64,000 nucleotides of DNA from Bacteroidales bacterium (GTDB taxonomy: Bacteria > Bacteroidota > Bacteroidia > Bacteroidales > P3). The stretch lies in NCBI GenBank assembly GCA_016292015.1, contig JAEEZY010000012.1, positions 81,699 through 145,698 on the forward strand. The letters run 5' to 3'. Numbering within the stretch: the first letter of the stretch is position 1; each line of letters begins with the position of its first letter. Below are positions 1 to 8,731 of the stretch, one piece after another. Under the pieces are notes generated by a model. That model had not been told where the DNA came from. It made no database searches and worked only from the letters and a program-made list of their open reading frames with translations. The translations under genes were made by a program, and so were the position numbers.

Positions 1-1299
1 TTGGCACTGGGTGCTTTAATGGCGTTTTGCAACACGGTGGTGGCTCAGCCGGAAAGTTTCGTGATCAAGGATGCATCTGCGAATTACTCGTTTAATACAA
101 AAGTGCGGTATGTTAATGACACACTTGCAGTCGGTTATTTTGAAGATCATTCAAAAGGCTATTTTATGTTCATCAACCTCAACAGTGCTACGATAACTCA
201 CAAGGTGGGAATAAATCTCTATAGAATGTTTGTCAGAGATTTTCGCGTTTTGGGCGATACCGTCTATGCCTGCGGTACTCGTTGGAGTTTATTTAATGAG
301 AAGGGGTTTATAATGAAGTTTAATATTGACTTGATTAGAACAGGAAGCAGCAGTAAGGAATATGCCAAGTATGTTAGCATCGACAGCACCTATGAACTCA
401 GCAGAATGGTTGTCTTTCATAACAATATGTTGGGTCTTAACGAGGTTGTAGCTATTGGGGATGGGCCAGCCAATGGCAGCCGTGCCAGAATTGTTGATTG
501 CAAGTCGGCCAGTTCGGCAAACTACAAAGTCAGGCATGGTTATGAGGAAGGAAGTTTTAATGAAATCATTCATGACGTTGTGCTTACCGACAACTATATT
601 GGATTTATTGGAAGTCTAGGGGAACGTATAACGATGTTGAGGAGAGCAAGGCGCAACAGCATCGACATATTGACGGGTATAATAGATACTATACGTTACT
701 ACGAGCATTCTGATACAGAACCTGGTTCCAAAATCCATGCCACGGAATCAAGAGGCGATTCGATTGTGGCAGCTTGTTATGCGGTAACTTCATCAGGTGC
801 GTATGTCACACGTATTCGTCTCTACGAACTGGCAAGTCTTGCGATGCTGGACTCCAAAGAGATTTATACTTTAGGCAAGACTGAGCCGTGGGAACTTGCA
901 TACAATCGTCAGCATTCAACATACCTCATGTTGGAATACCTGCCTTACATGGGTAGCTCCACTCATTACGAGACACAGGTGGTCACGGAACGCGTGGCAG
1001 GCACAAACAGTGTCGAAACATACTACATTCCAGGATTAGACATGACGAGCATAGCATCGTCACCCAACGGCGACCACTTTATGTTAGCAACAGGCAACTA
1101 TTTTGCTCTGAAGAAAGTGTGGACAACGCCGAGCGGCAGCTGTTTCGACAGTGCTGCCATTTCTCGTGCATACACCTTTCCGTTCAGATATAGGGAATCG
1201 CCTGCCACTGCTCGTACTTCTGATTATTCGGTTGAATGGTCAAATGTCCAGTTAAACCCAGTCTCATTGGAATCTGCACAGCAATGCCTAAACGACTAA
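1..1299 (+). CDS. Secreted protein of unknown function, probably 5' truncated by the window edge
   Basis: The reading frame is open from base 1 (TTG) to a TAA at 1297-1299. Its first residues look like the hydrophobic core and cleavage site (VVAQ) of a signal peptide, so the true start is probably at or just outside the left edge. The mature part (about 415 residues) is rich in beta-strand-like segments. It resembles the protein at 3603-4955 in layout: a xGDTxxxCG motif near residue 85, long runs of short hydrophobic strands, and a conserved pattern near the C-terminus where a trp-containing VWxT segment is followed by a Cys. A beta-propeller-like fold is possible but is inference. It lacks a T9SS sorting domain, unlike its neighbours at 1339, 2502 and 4986. 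Function unknown. Confidence 0.7.
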   Translation: MALGALMAFCNTVVAQPESFVIKDASANYSFNTKVRYVNDTLAVGYFEDHSKGYFMFINLNSATITHKVGINLYRMFVRDFRVLGDTVYACGTRWSLFNEKGFIMKFNIDLIRTGSSSKEYAKYVSIDSTYELSRMVVFHNNMLGLNEVVAIGDGPANGSRARIVDCKSASSANYKVRHGYEEGSFNEIIHDVVLTDNYIGFIGSLGERITMLRRARRNSIDILTGIIDTIRYYEHSDTEPGSKIHATESRGDSIVAACYAVTSSGAYVTRIRLYELASLAMLDSKEIYTLGKTEPWELAYNRQHSTYLMLEYLPYMGSSTHYETQVVTERVAGTNSVETYYIPGLDMTSIASSPNGDHFMLATGNYFALKKVWTTPSGSCFDSAAISRAYTFPFRYRESPATARTSDYSVEWSNVQLNPVSLESAQQCLND

Positions 1300-1338
1300 T
1301 TTTTGTAAATAAATATGTCAACAAAATAATACAAACCT

Positions 1339-2355
1339 ATGAAAAAGATGTCATACGTAATCCGTTTCGCGGTAATATCAATTGTATTGCTTGCAAGTAA
1401 TTCGGTTTTTTGTCAGGATACGGTAAGGCTAAACGACAAACGGTTTCTGTTTCCGCAAATACGGTATTTCAGCAGGGGGGAAAGAACGCTTGTGGGTCGG
1501 TACGAAATAGCTCATGGTAGTACTGCTGAATGTGCTGGATATGAATGTACACTGGATAAGGAGTCTGGGTTAATTTACGGGGTGGCAATTTCGTTAGCGT
1601 CTCTCCCTTCGAATACTGCATTATGGTTGAAAATAATGGATTCGGTTCCCGTGAATGGCTCTAATACGGTAATGGACTCTGTAAGAATCACACAAGATTC
1701 TGAGCAGAAAATCTTAATCTTCGATGAAATCATGACAAGAGAAAATGGCGATTTGACCGACAGTATTTTAGAATTTGCAGAACCCTTGTATTGCGGATAT
1801 TTTGACCGACCTGTCCATGTGGATGATAGTTCATTCTTCGTTTATGCAGATGCTGCATCGGGTTATGTATATATTCCTGGATCTAACATTCATCCAGATA
1901 TAACAAGATATTTGTATGGTGTAAGACATGTTTTTGGTGAAATAATTGGTTCGTGGTATATAGACACGATATACGCTCATGTGTGGCTTCCAATACTTCC
2001 AATAATTGCTCCGCCGCCAGGATGGACGGAAGACCCCGATGACCCTGAAGATCCCGACGACCCGCAGGATCCAGATGATCCTGACAACCCTGGCGGTGAC
2101 GAGGGCATCGGCGAGGCGGACGGTGTGCCGGGCTTCGATATGCGGCCCAACCCGACCGGAGGGGTGACTACCGTATCGTGTGCGGAGGCTATCAGCGAGC
2201 TGACGGTGCGCGACATGGCGGGGCGTGTGGTTCTACGCAAGGCCGCCTGCGGCGCCACGGCCACCTTCGACACCTCGACCTTACGCAAAGGGGTGTATCT
2301 GGTGAAAGTGACCACTGCGAGAGGCACGGTGACCAAGAAGCTGGTGGTGGAATAG
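1339..2355 (+). CDS. T9SS type A sorting-domain protein with Asp/Pro linker (paralogue 1)
   Basis: 338 residues. Residues 1-26 form a signal peptide ending FCQ. The central part (about 27-225) is an unrecognised, probably beta-rich domain. It is followed by a linker of repeated DP/DDP units (about 230-255) and a C-terminal sorting domain (about 265-338) with an RPNPTGG box, an AGRVVLRK strand and a final GTVTKKLVVE. Such domains direct export by the type IX system, usually with attachment to the cell surface. The protein at 2502-3521 is a near copy over the signal peptide, the first domain and the linker DNA, so this is a tandem duplication. The ATG at 1339 is preceded by an ATACAAACCT segment that also precedes the second copy. 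Ligand or enzymatic role is unknown; no catalytic motif was seen. Confidence 0.85.
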   Translation: MKKMSYVIRFAVISIVLLASNSVFCQDTVRLNDKRFLFPQIRYFSRGERTLVGRYEIAHGSTAECAGYECTLDKESGLIYGVAISLASLPSNTALWLKIMDSVPVNGSNTVMDSVRITQDSEQKILIFDEIMTRENGDLTDSILEFAEPLYCGYFDRPVHVDDSSFFVYADAASGYVYIPGSNIHPDITRYLYGVRHVFGEIIGSWYIDTIYAHVWLPILPIIAPPPGWTEDPDDPEDPDDPQDPDDPDNPGGDEGIGEADGVPGFDMRPNPTGGVTTVSCAEAISELTVRDMAGRVVLRKAACGATATFDTSTLRKGVYLVKVTTARGTVTKKLVVE

Positions 2356-2373
2356 CAGATACCTCATCCTCTG

Positions 2374-2399
2374 TTCCCCTCGCCGCGAGGCGAGGGGAA
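2374..2399 (+). terminator. Perfect 11-bp GC-rich hairpin after the first sorting-domain gene
   Basis: TTCCCCTCGCC (2374-2384) pairs perfectly with GGCGAGGGGAA (2389-2399) around a GCGA loop. It lies 19 bp after the stop codon at 2355. There is no T-run directly behind it; the following bases are A-rich. It could be a weak terminator or an mRNA-stabilising stem between the duplicated genes. Confidence 0.5.
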
Positions 2400-2501
2400 T
2401 GGATTAAAAAAATGAAGAATGGAAACGGTTTTCGTGATTTTGTGCAACTAATTATAGTGGAAGACAGAATTTAATACCATATCATTAAAAAATACAAACC
2501 T

Positions 2502-3521
2502 ATGAAAAAAATGTCATACGTAATCCGTTTTGCGGTAATATCAATTGTATTGCTTGCAAGTAATTCGGTTTTTTGCCAGGATACAGTGAGACTGAACGAC
2601 GAACGGTTCTTGTTTCCGCAAATACGGTATTTCAGCAGGGGGGAGAGGGAGACGCCTGGCGGTATCGGACTCGGACATGGAACGTTAGGAGAGTGTTTTG
2701 GGTATGAATGTACACTGGATAAGGAGAAAGGAGAGATTTACGGGATAGCTATTGCGATATCATCTTTCCCTTCGAATTTATGGTTGAAAATAATGGATTC
2801 GGCTCCAGGTAATGGCTCAAATACGGTAATGGACTCTGTTAGAATTTACCAGGATTTAGAGCAGAAAGTCTTGATTTTGGATGAAATTATGACAAACGAA
2901 AACGGCGAGTTGACCGACAGTATTTTAGAATATGCTAAAATCTTGTATTGCGGATATTTTGACCGACCTGTCCATGTGGATGATAGTTCATTCTTTGTTT
3001 ATGCAGAACTTGCAGCTGGTTATGGGACTTTTCATATGTATTGTATCCATCCAGATATAACAAAATATTGTTATGGTGTAGAACATATTTTTGGTGAAAG
3101 AATTGGTTCGTGGTATATAGACACGGTACACTCTAACATATGGCTTCCAATACTTCCAATAATTGCCCCGCCGCCAGGATGGACGGAAGACCCCGATGAC
3201 CCTGAAGATCCCGACGACCCGCAGGATCCAGATGATCCTGACAATCCTGGTGGTGACGAAGGTATCGACAACTTCGAAATTCAAAATTCAAATTTCGAAA
3301 TTAACATCTATCCCAACCCGGCTAGCAACAGCACCGTGGTCACCTGCGACGCAGAGATACGGGAACTTACGCTCTGCGATGTCAACGGGCGGTTGCTGCT
3401 AACACTGCGCAACTGCGGAGGGTCGGCGAAGATTAACACATCGGTATTGGCGCCTGGAGTGTATATGCTGAGGGTTACTACCGATGCTGGCACGACTACA
3501 CGGAAGCTGGCGGTGAAATAG
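2502..3521 (+). CDS. T9SS type A sorting-domain protein with Asp/Pro linker (paralogue 2)
   Basis: 339 residues, a tandem paralogue of 1339-2355. The first 55 residues are almost identical, the middle is diverged but collinear, and the DNA coding for the Asp/Pro linker (about 3165-3243) is nearly base-for-base the same as 2010-2087. The C-terminal sorting domain (about 258-339, INIYPNPAS box, final TTTRKLAVK) differs from that of paralogue 1. The segment just before it (3268-3326) is instead identical in DNA to 6010-6068 of the gene at 4986. The gene is therefore a mosaic of its two neighbours. A heptamer array at 3275-3302 encodes the NFEIQNSNFEI stretch. Signal peptide at 1-26. Surface or secreted protein of unknown function. 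Confidence 0.85.
   Translation: MKKMSYVIRFAVISIVLLASNSVFCQDTVRLNDERFLFPQIRYFSRGERETPGGIGLGHGTLGECFGYECTLDKEKGEIYGIAIAISSFPSNLWLKIMDSAPGNGSNTVMDSVRIYQDLEQKVLILDEIMTNENGELTDSILEYAKILYCGYFDRPVHVDDSSFFVYAELAAGYGTFHMYCIHPDITKYCYGVEHIFGERIGSWYIDTVHSNIWLPILPIIAPPPGWTEDPDDPEDPDDPQDPDDPDNPGGDEGIDNFEIQNSNFEINIYPNPASNSTVVTCDAEIRELTLCDVNGRLLLTLRNCGGSAKINTSVLAPGVYMLRVTTDAGTTTRKLAVK
3275..3302 (+). repeat. Intragenic 7-bp degenerate tandem array (4 units)
   Basis: Four consecutive heptamers CGAAATT, CAAAATT, CAAATTT, CGAAATT lie in the coding sequence just upstream of the sorting domain. They encode part of an Asn/Phe/Glu-rich linker. The same DNA occurs at 6017-6044. Confidence 0.7.
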
Positions 3522-3602
3522 GGAATGATGACGTTAAAGGTTTTATGTTTTCCAGGAATATTAGTAAATTATGCAACCATAAATTAGTAAAATCAATACA
3601 TT

Positions 3603-4955
3603 ATGAAAATATCTTTATTGTTCGGCAAAAAGAAGAGTATTTCTGCTTATTTTTATACTAAATTGTTTCTTGTCATAGCACTCTTGCCTTCGCAATTCTG
3701 TTTTGGACAAGATTACGTTTACATTGACACATCTGACTTCTGTATCGGCACTATCACACGTTACTATGAACACATCCCCCCGATGCATTATATGAAAACA
3801 AGTGATAGAAGTGGCAAATTCCTATTTCGATGGCAGTACACACCTCAATCTTATCTATCTTTTCCATTTTCAGGATACAATGTCAAGGATTTCACCATAT
3901 CTGGGGATACCCTGTTTGTCTGTGGCGAAGATCCCTCCGGCGTAGGGTTCTATGCTTGGGTGGACATGAACGTATCATCAAGCTTATGGCAGTTCAACAT
4001 ATACAACCTTTTCAGTGCGAATGCGTACGTGACCGATGTACGTCGCATACGGGTTTTCTACCTGAACAACCGTCCTAACATTCTATTGATTGGTAATTAT
4101 GTTGATCAGAGTATAAATACTCCGGCAGTGGTTCATATCAAAAACGATAGTGATTGCTGGGTTGCTTATCGCAAAGGTGAACATTTTGACGATATTGCGG
4201 TGCTCGACAACTATGTTGTGACGGTGGCACGCAAGGGTTATGACAATCCAGAAAACTCGCCCCATTTCATGCGAGTTCTCCATAAGAACAACTTTTCACT
4301 AAGTGACAATTTGTTTTGGAACTCATACAGTTGGGGACAACTGTCTGCCAAAGATCGTATTCTACTTCAGAATGTCATGAATGATAAACTTGTCTCTGTA
4401 TATCATGTTGACTCTGCTCTTTATATTAACACGTACAGCGTTAATACCAATGGTATTTTGCAGTGTCATAGATATCATTCTATGCCAACGGCTGTCATTG
4501 ACCCTATCCGAGATGTGACTTACAATGTTTTTGATACAACACTGATGGTGATCCATAGTACAGATTCCATCGGAATTGCATCCAGATTCAGATACACATC
4601 AGTCGATTCACTTTCATGGATATGGTCACGTTTTCCAGACATGCAAAATTATTGTACTGGATGTGAGACCTTGCTGTTGGCAACATCACAACTTTATGCC
4701 AATACTTACATGGTTTCGGGAATTTCACAAAATAAGATGGTTGTGTGGAAAACTGCCAACGAATGTGTAAGACCGAAAACAAATGTTCTATACAATAAGA
4801 TTACCAACATACATCCTATTTTAGACAGGAATATTATCATTGAAAGGTTTCCGCTTTCGTCCACACAGCAGAATTCAGAACGGATGATTACTCCTTTCGT
4901 TCCAGTTTGTGAACGTGGCAAGTTTGAAACCAGTAAAAACAGCAGTGAAAAATAG
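3603..4955 (+). CDS. Secreted protein of unknown function, paralogue of the protein at 1-1299
   Basis: 450 residues starting at ATG 3603. A long N-terminal segment (residues 1-36) ends in a hydrophobic stretch and FGQD, consistent with a signal peptide with an extended charged region. The body is beta-rich with no catalytic motif seen. It shares with the first protein the GDTLFVCG motif near residue 105, the later segments on local values and a VWKT/Cys motif near the C-terminus. It has no T9SS sorting domain and ends in a polar tail. Genes with and without sorting domains alternate in this cluster, which may mean the plain proteins work together with the anchored ones; this is inference. Confidence 0.75.
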   Translation: MKISLLFGKKKSISAYFYTKLFLVIALLPSQFCFGQDYVYIDTSDFCIGTITRYYEHIPPMHYMKTSDRSGKFLFRWQYTPQSYLSFPFSGYNVKDFTISGDTLFVCGEDPSGVGFYAWVDMNVSSSLWQFNIYNLFSANAYVTDVRRIRVFYLNNRPNILLIGNYVDQSINTPAVVHIKNDSDCWVAYRKGEHFDDIAVLDNYVVTVARKGYDNPENSPHFMRVLHKNNFSLSDNLFWNSYSWGQLSAKDRILLQNVMNDKLVSVYHVDSALYINTYSVNTNGILQCHRYHSMPTAVIDPIRDVTYNVFDTTLMVIHSTDSIGIASRFRYTSVDSLSWIWSRFPDMQNYCTGCETLLLATSQLYANTYMVSGISQNKMVVWKTANECVRPKTNVLYNKITNIHPILDRNIIIERFPLSSTQQNSERMITPFVPVCERGKFETSKNSSEK

Positions 4956-4985
4956 CCTTTTTAACCAATCAAATCTCAATTGGAC

Positions 4986-6263
4986 ATGAACTTCAAAATA
5001 TATACAGCAGTTACTATTTTATCGCTTGCCTTTTCGATTCAAGGCCTGCAAGCCCAGGACACCATCGACACCGCATATTACCGTTATTCTATACGTCCAC
5101 AACCATATTTCGGACACCCGTATGCATTCTATGACACCCTAACAGGACAGTATCCTATAGATCCTGTAAGCGGAGAATACATATCTGTCTGTCCCAATGG
5201 CAATGGCTTTTTTTATTTTTTCACGTTATACAATACTACTTATACAATCGGTGGTAATTTTTTTTATGCCCACTATGATTTAGGTACTCCCGAATCCGAT
5301 CTATATGGTATAGCACTACAACTTAGAGATGTTGAGGATTTCACGGAAGGTGACTCAATGGTCGCCACATTGTATGAGTGGCCGGACTACACTAATCCAC
5401 CAATACCAATAGACTCTATTGTCATCAACGGAGGAAACGTAGGTAAGCGGCGCTGGATGGAAATCCCACTATTGCAGAGTGGAGCAACATATACCTCTGG
5501 AAATTCCTATGGTCAGCTCACACAATCCTTTTGTTCAACCATCCACGACAACTGTATTGGCAGTATAGCATATCTTCCAATAATGGAATTCTATTTCGAC
5601 ACCGTTCGTCACATATCATCCGATTCTCTTTGGTATATGTTAAAAATCTATCGTGAGCACAGGAGTAATTTCGTTATAGCAGGTGCACAAAAACCAACTT
5701 CCTATAGTTTTGTGTTTCGTGGTATAACTACTTGGAGAATTACAGATAATTGGTCTGGGGATTGGCATCGGTGTTTTCCCATCACAGCACCTCTGCCCGA
5801 CTGGGAAGTCTCTTCGCTGGACACCCTTATCCCGATGCCGACCAAGCCGGACAACCCCGACCCGGGCGACCCGCAGAACCCGGACGACCCCAACGATCCC
5901 GACAACCCCGACAACCCCAACGATCCCGACAATCCAGATAATCCAGACAATCCGCAGGACCCAGAGGACCCGGAGGATCCGGAGAACCCCGGCGGTGACG
6001 AGGGCATCGACAACTTCGAAATTCAAAATTCAAATTTCGAAATTAACATCTATCCCAACCCGGCTAGCGGAGTGACCACTGTGTCGAGCGAGGAGCCAAT
6101 TATCGACATGGTTGTGCGCGACATGGCGGGCCGCACTGTGATGCACCAGACCGCCTGCGGCACCACGGCTTCCTTTGACACCACTACTCTCCGCAAAGGG
6201 GTCTATCTGGTGAAGGTGACCACCACCAGAGGCACCGCAACCAAGAAACTGGTGGTGGAATAG
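4986..6263 (+). CDS. T9SS type A sorting-domain protein with long Asp/Asn/Pro linker (paralogue 3)
   Basis: 425 residues from the ATG at 4986; an in-frame TTG at 4980 is a weaker option. A signal peptide (ending LQAQD) is followed by a roughly 250-residue unrecognised domain, then an unusually long linker of DP/NP dipeptide units (about 283-338), then a sorting domain (about 345-425) with INIYPNPAS and a final GTATKKLVVE. The last 50 residues match paralogue 1 (AGRTVM, LRKGVYLVKVTT), while the segment in front of the sorting domain matches paralogue 2 exactly at DNA level. This points to gene conversion or shuffling between the three genes. Probable surface-exposed protein; function unknown. 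Confidence 0.85.
   Translation: MNFKIYTAVTILSLAFSIQGLQAQDTIDTAYYRYSIRPQPYFGHPYAFYDTLTGQYPIDPVSGEYISVCPNGNGFFYFFTLYNTTYTIGGNFFYAHYDLGTPESDLYGIALQLRDVEDFTEGDSMVATLYEWPDYTNPPIPIDSIVINGGNVGKRRWMEIPLLQSGATYTSGNSYGQLTQSFCSTIHDNCIGSIAYLPIMEFYFDTVRHISSDSLWYMLKIYREHRSNFVIAGAQKPTSYSFVFRGITTWRITDNWSGDWHRCFPITAPLPDWEVSSLDTLIPMPTKPDNPDPGDPQNPDDPNDPDNPDNPNDPDNPDNPDNPQDPEDPEDPENPGGDEGIDNFEIQNSNFEINIYPNPASGVTTVSSEEPIIDMVVRDMAGRTVMHQTACGTTASFDTTTLRKGVYLVKVTTTRGTATKKLVVE
6017..6044 (+). repeat. Intragenic 7-bp degenerate tandem array, second copy
   Basis: Same four heptamers as 3275-3302 (CGAAATT, CAAAATT, CAAATTT, CGAAATT), in the same position relative to the sorting domain of the third paralogue. Identity extends about 15-25 bp to each side. 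Confidence 0.7.
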
Positions 6264-6276
6264 GGAGGGGAGTGCT

Positions 6277-6560
6277 TGAATGCGTTAATGCGTGAATGTG
6301 TTAGTGAAAGTTGAAAAGTTCGCTTCGCTTGAAAGTTAAAGAGTTTGATAGTTAAAAAGTTGAAAAGGGTCGCTTCGCTGAAAAGGTTGAAAGTTTGCCT
6401 CCTTCGGAGTCAATGTCGGCTTCGGTTCGGCAATGAAAACTAGTTTTTATTGCTCTCACTCTTGCACGACATTTTAAAGGGGAGGGGTTGAATGCGTTAA
6501 CGTGCTAATGTGTTAATTTGTTAGTGATAGATTGTCTGAATGCGTTAATGCTTTCATTAA
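6277..6560. repeat. Intergenic region with 8-bp degenerate tandem arrays
   Basis: The 381-bp gap between convergent genes (6264-6644) holds no gene. Two stretches fall into octamers: 6277-6308 (TGAATGCG, TTAATGCG, TGAATGTG, TTAGTGAA) and 6489-6552 (TGAATGCG, TTAACGTG, CTAATGTG, TTAATTTG, TTAGTGAT, and so on, with TGAATGCG returning at 6537). Between them lies AGTTGAAA/AAGTTAAA-type sequence interrupted by short CGCTTCGCT motifs. Confidence 0.65.
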
Positions 6561-6567
6561 TTAATAG

Positions 6568-6600
6568 ACAGGGGCGCCGTTCCACGGCGCCCCTGTCGTT
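6568..6600. terminator. Strong bidirectional hairpin terminator
   Basis: ACAGGGGCGCCG (6568-6579) pairs perfectly over 12 bp with CGGCGCCCCTGT (6585-6596) around a TTCCA loop, followed by a T-rich TCGTTGTTTTC on the plus strand. It separates the plus-strand secreted-protein cluster from the converging phosphohexomutase gene and could end both transcripts. Confidence 0.8.
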
Positions 6601-6644
6601 GTTTTCTTGTTTATGTCTTGTTTGAGTTTTGAATCAGGGTTGGG

Positions 6645-8405
6645 TCAGATGCCCAGGGACTGTTTCAGTGCGGCGATTTTGTCGTCGAGGGCTTTCTCGG
6701 TCGCGTCGAAGTTTTCCTTGCAACAGAGGGTGGCGCTGACGCTGAAGTAGAACTTTATCTTGGGTTCGGTGCCGGAAGGACGGACGGTCACTTTGGAGCC
6801 GTCGGCGGTGAAGAACTGCAGGACGTTGCTCTTGGGTTGGTCTATCGTGCGGGTGGTGCCGTTTGTGAGGTCGGTCGAGAGACTTGTCTGCACGTCGTCG
6901 AGGCGTATCACGCGGCTTCCGGCCAGCTCCTTCGGCGGGTTCTCGCGGTAGTTTTTCATCATAGCCTCAATCTCGGCGGCGCCGCTCTTGCCTTTGCGCA
7001 CCACGGAGACCTGAGCCTCCTTGAAGAAGCCGTAGCGTTTGTAGATATCGACCAGCACGTCGAAGAAGGACATGCCTTGCTCGGCGGCCCAAGCCGCAAT
7101 CTCGGCAATCATCGAGCATGCGGCCACAGCGTCCTTGTCGCGGACGAAGTCGCCCACCATATAGCCATAGCTCTCCTCGCCGCCGCCGATGAAGGTCTCG
7201 ATGCCTTCGAGCGCACGAATCTTGTCGCATATCCACTTGAAGCCGGTGAGGGTGTCGTAGCTCTTGACGCCGAAGCTCTCGGCTATAATGCGAGGCAGCT
7301 CGCTGGTGACGATGGTTTTGACTATATATTCATTGCCCGTAAGGAGGGCTTTCTCTTTCCACTGGCGGCAGAGGTAATAGACGAGCACCGAGAGAGTCTG
7401 GTTGCCGTTGAGCAGACGCCAGTCGCCGTCGGGCATACGTACAGCCATACCCACACGGTCGGCGTCGGGGTCGGAGGCGAACACCACGTCGGCGTTGATC
7501 TTGCGACCCAAATCGACGGCCATCTTCATGGCAGCCGTCTCCTCGGGGTTAGGGGAGGGGGTGGTGGGGAAGTTGCCGTCGGGAGTAGCCTGCTCCTCGA
7601 CCACATTCACGTTGGTGAAGCCCAGTTCGCCTAGGACACGCGGAATAAGGGTGATGCCCGTACCGTGGAGTGGCGTATAGACTATCTTGATATTGTTGTG
7701 TTTCTTGATCAGTTCGGGGTGCAGGCTGTTGCCTATGATGCGGTCGAGATAGACGCGGTCGAGCTCCTCGCCCACGAACTCAATGCCGCGGTCGTCGTCC
7801 TGCATCTTCACGTCGCTCAGGTGCTTGATGTTGAGCACCTCGTCGATGACAGCCTTGTCGTGGGGCGGCACCAGCTGAGCGCCGTCGTTCCAGTAGGCTT
7901 TGTAGCCGTTATACTCTTTGGGGTTGTGGCTGGCGGTGAGCATGACACCCGTCTGACATTTGTAGTGACGCACCATGAACGAGAGGACAGGAGTGGGGCG
8001 GAGCTCTTTCACCATGATGACGTGGAAGCCGTTGGCAGCCAGCACACGAGCGGTGATGAGAGCATACTCGCGGCTATGGTTGCGGCTGTCGTGCGATATG
8101 GCGGCACGCAGCTCTTTCTCGCCTGCGAAAGCTTTCTTCACGTAGTTGGCGAGGCCTTGGGTGGCCATGGCGACGGTGTAGCGGTTCATGCGGTTGGTGC
8201 CGACACCCATGATGCCGCGCAGACCGCCCGTGCCGAATTCCAGGTTGCGGTAGAAGCTCTCGTTGAGTTCGTCGGGGTTGGAGGCCATCTGGAGGATGGA
8301 CTGTTTGGTTTGGTCGTCGTAGTCGCCGTTGAGCCAGAGGGCTATATTCTGCTTGGCGGAGTCGTCGATGGGCAGGGACATGATTTGTTGCTTGGGATCG
8401 GTCAT
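6645..8405 (-). CDS. Alpha-D-phosphohexomutase (phosphoglucomutase/phosphomannomutase)
   Basis: 586 residues. It interconverts hexose 1- and 6-phosphates, feeding glycogen, cell-wall and nucleotide-sugar synthesis in the cytoplasm. All four family motifs are visible: the phosphoserine loop TASHNPKEYNGYK (about 155-168), the Mg-binding DPDADRVG (about 311-318), the sugar-binding GGEESYG (about 406-412) and the phosphate-binding RPSGTEPKIKF (about 541-551). The length fits the longer Bacteroidota/Firmicutes PgcA-like branch rather than the 450-residue GlmM/ManB types. ATG start at 8405. It is monocistronic, closed by the hairpin at 6568-6596. Whether glucose or mannose phosphate is preferred cannot be told from sequence. 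Confidence 0.93.
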   Translation of the reverse strand: MTDPKQQIMSLPIDDSAKQNIALWLNGDYDDQTKQSILQMASNPDELNESFYRNLEFGTGGLRGIMGVGTNRMNRYTVAMATQGLANYVKKAFAGEKELRAAISHDSRNHSREYALITARVLAANGFHVIMVKELRPTPVLSFMVRHYKCQTGVMLTASHNPKEYNGYKAYWNDGAQLVPPHDKAVIDEVLNIKHLSDVKMQDDDRGIEFVGEELDRVYLDRIIGNSLHPELIKKHNNIKIVYTPLHGTGITLIPRVLGELGFTNVNVVEEQATPDGNFPTTPSPNPEETAAMKMAVDLGRKINADVVFASDPDADRVGMAVRMPDGDWRLLNGNQTLSVLVYYLCRQWKEKALLTGNEYIVKTIVTSELPRIIAESFGVKSYDTLTGFKWICDKIRALEGIETFIGGGEESYGYMVGDFVRDKDAVAACSMIAEIAAWAAEQGMSFFDVLVDIYKRYGFFKEAQVSVVRKGKSGAAEIEAMMKNYRENPPKELAGSRVIRLDDVQTSLSTDLTNGTTRTIDQPKSNVLQFFTADGSKVTVRPSGTEPKIKFYFSVSATLCCKENFDATEKALDDKIAALKQSLGI

Positions 8406-8571
8406 GGTAAATGGAAATTGAATTTTACAGTAATATAACGTGGGAATGTGGGTTTTAGTATAAGGGGGCGTGGGTGGTCAAAAAAGTACAGTTTAAAAGA
8501 ATCGGACAGATTATAAACTGGAGCGTAGGTTAAAAAGGGTCGCTTCAAAATTTTTTTTGGGAGGGGGGTGG

Positions 8572-8598
8572 TTGGATTGGATTTGTTTTGTATCTTTG
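8572..8598 (+). promoter_or_regulatory. Bacteroidota-type promoter facing miaB
   Basis: TATCTTTG at 8591-8598 matches the -7 consensus TAnnTTTG, with a TTG at 8572-8574 as a candidate -33 element (spacing a little short). It lies about 490 bp before miaB. The long leader it would produce contains the 11-bp array at 8732-8852. Confidence 0.5.
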
Positions 8599-8731
8599 TA
8601 AACTGAAAGAATCGGTCTTATATCATTATATAATGCGATATATCAATCATATAGGTTCGCTTTCGGGGTTTTACAATCCGTTTTTGGCTGCAATGCTACT
8701 GTATGTAACATGCTGTCAATAAAGTGTTAAA

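Noticed and set aside
8633..8722. 29-codon open frame (ATG to TAA) shortly after the promoter at 8591
   Set aside because: Too short, no family resemblance and no sign of coding bias; it could be a leader peptide but nothing supports this.
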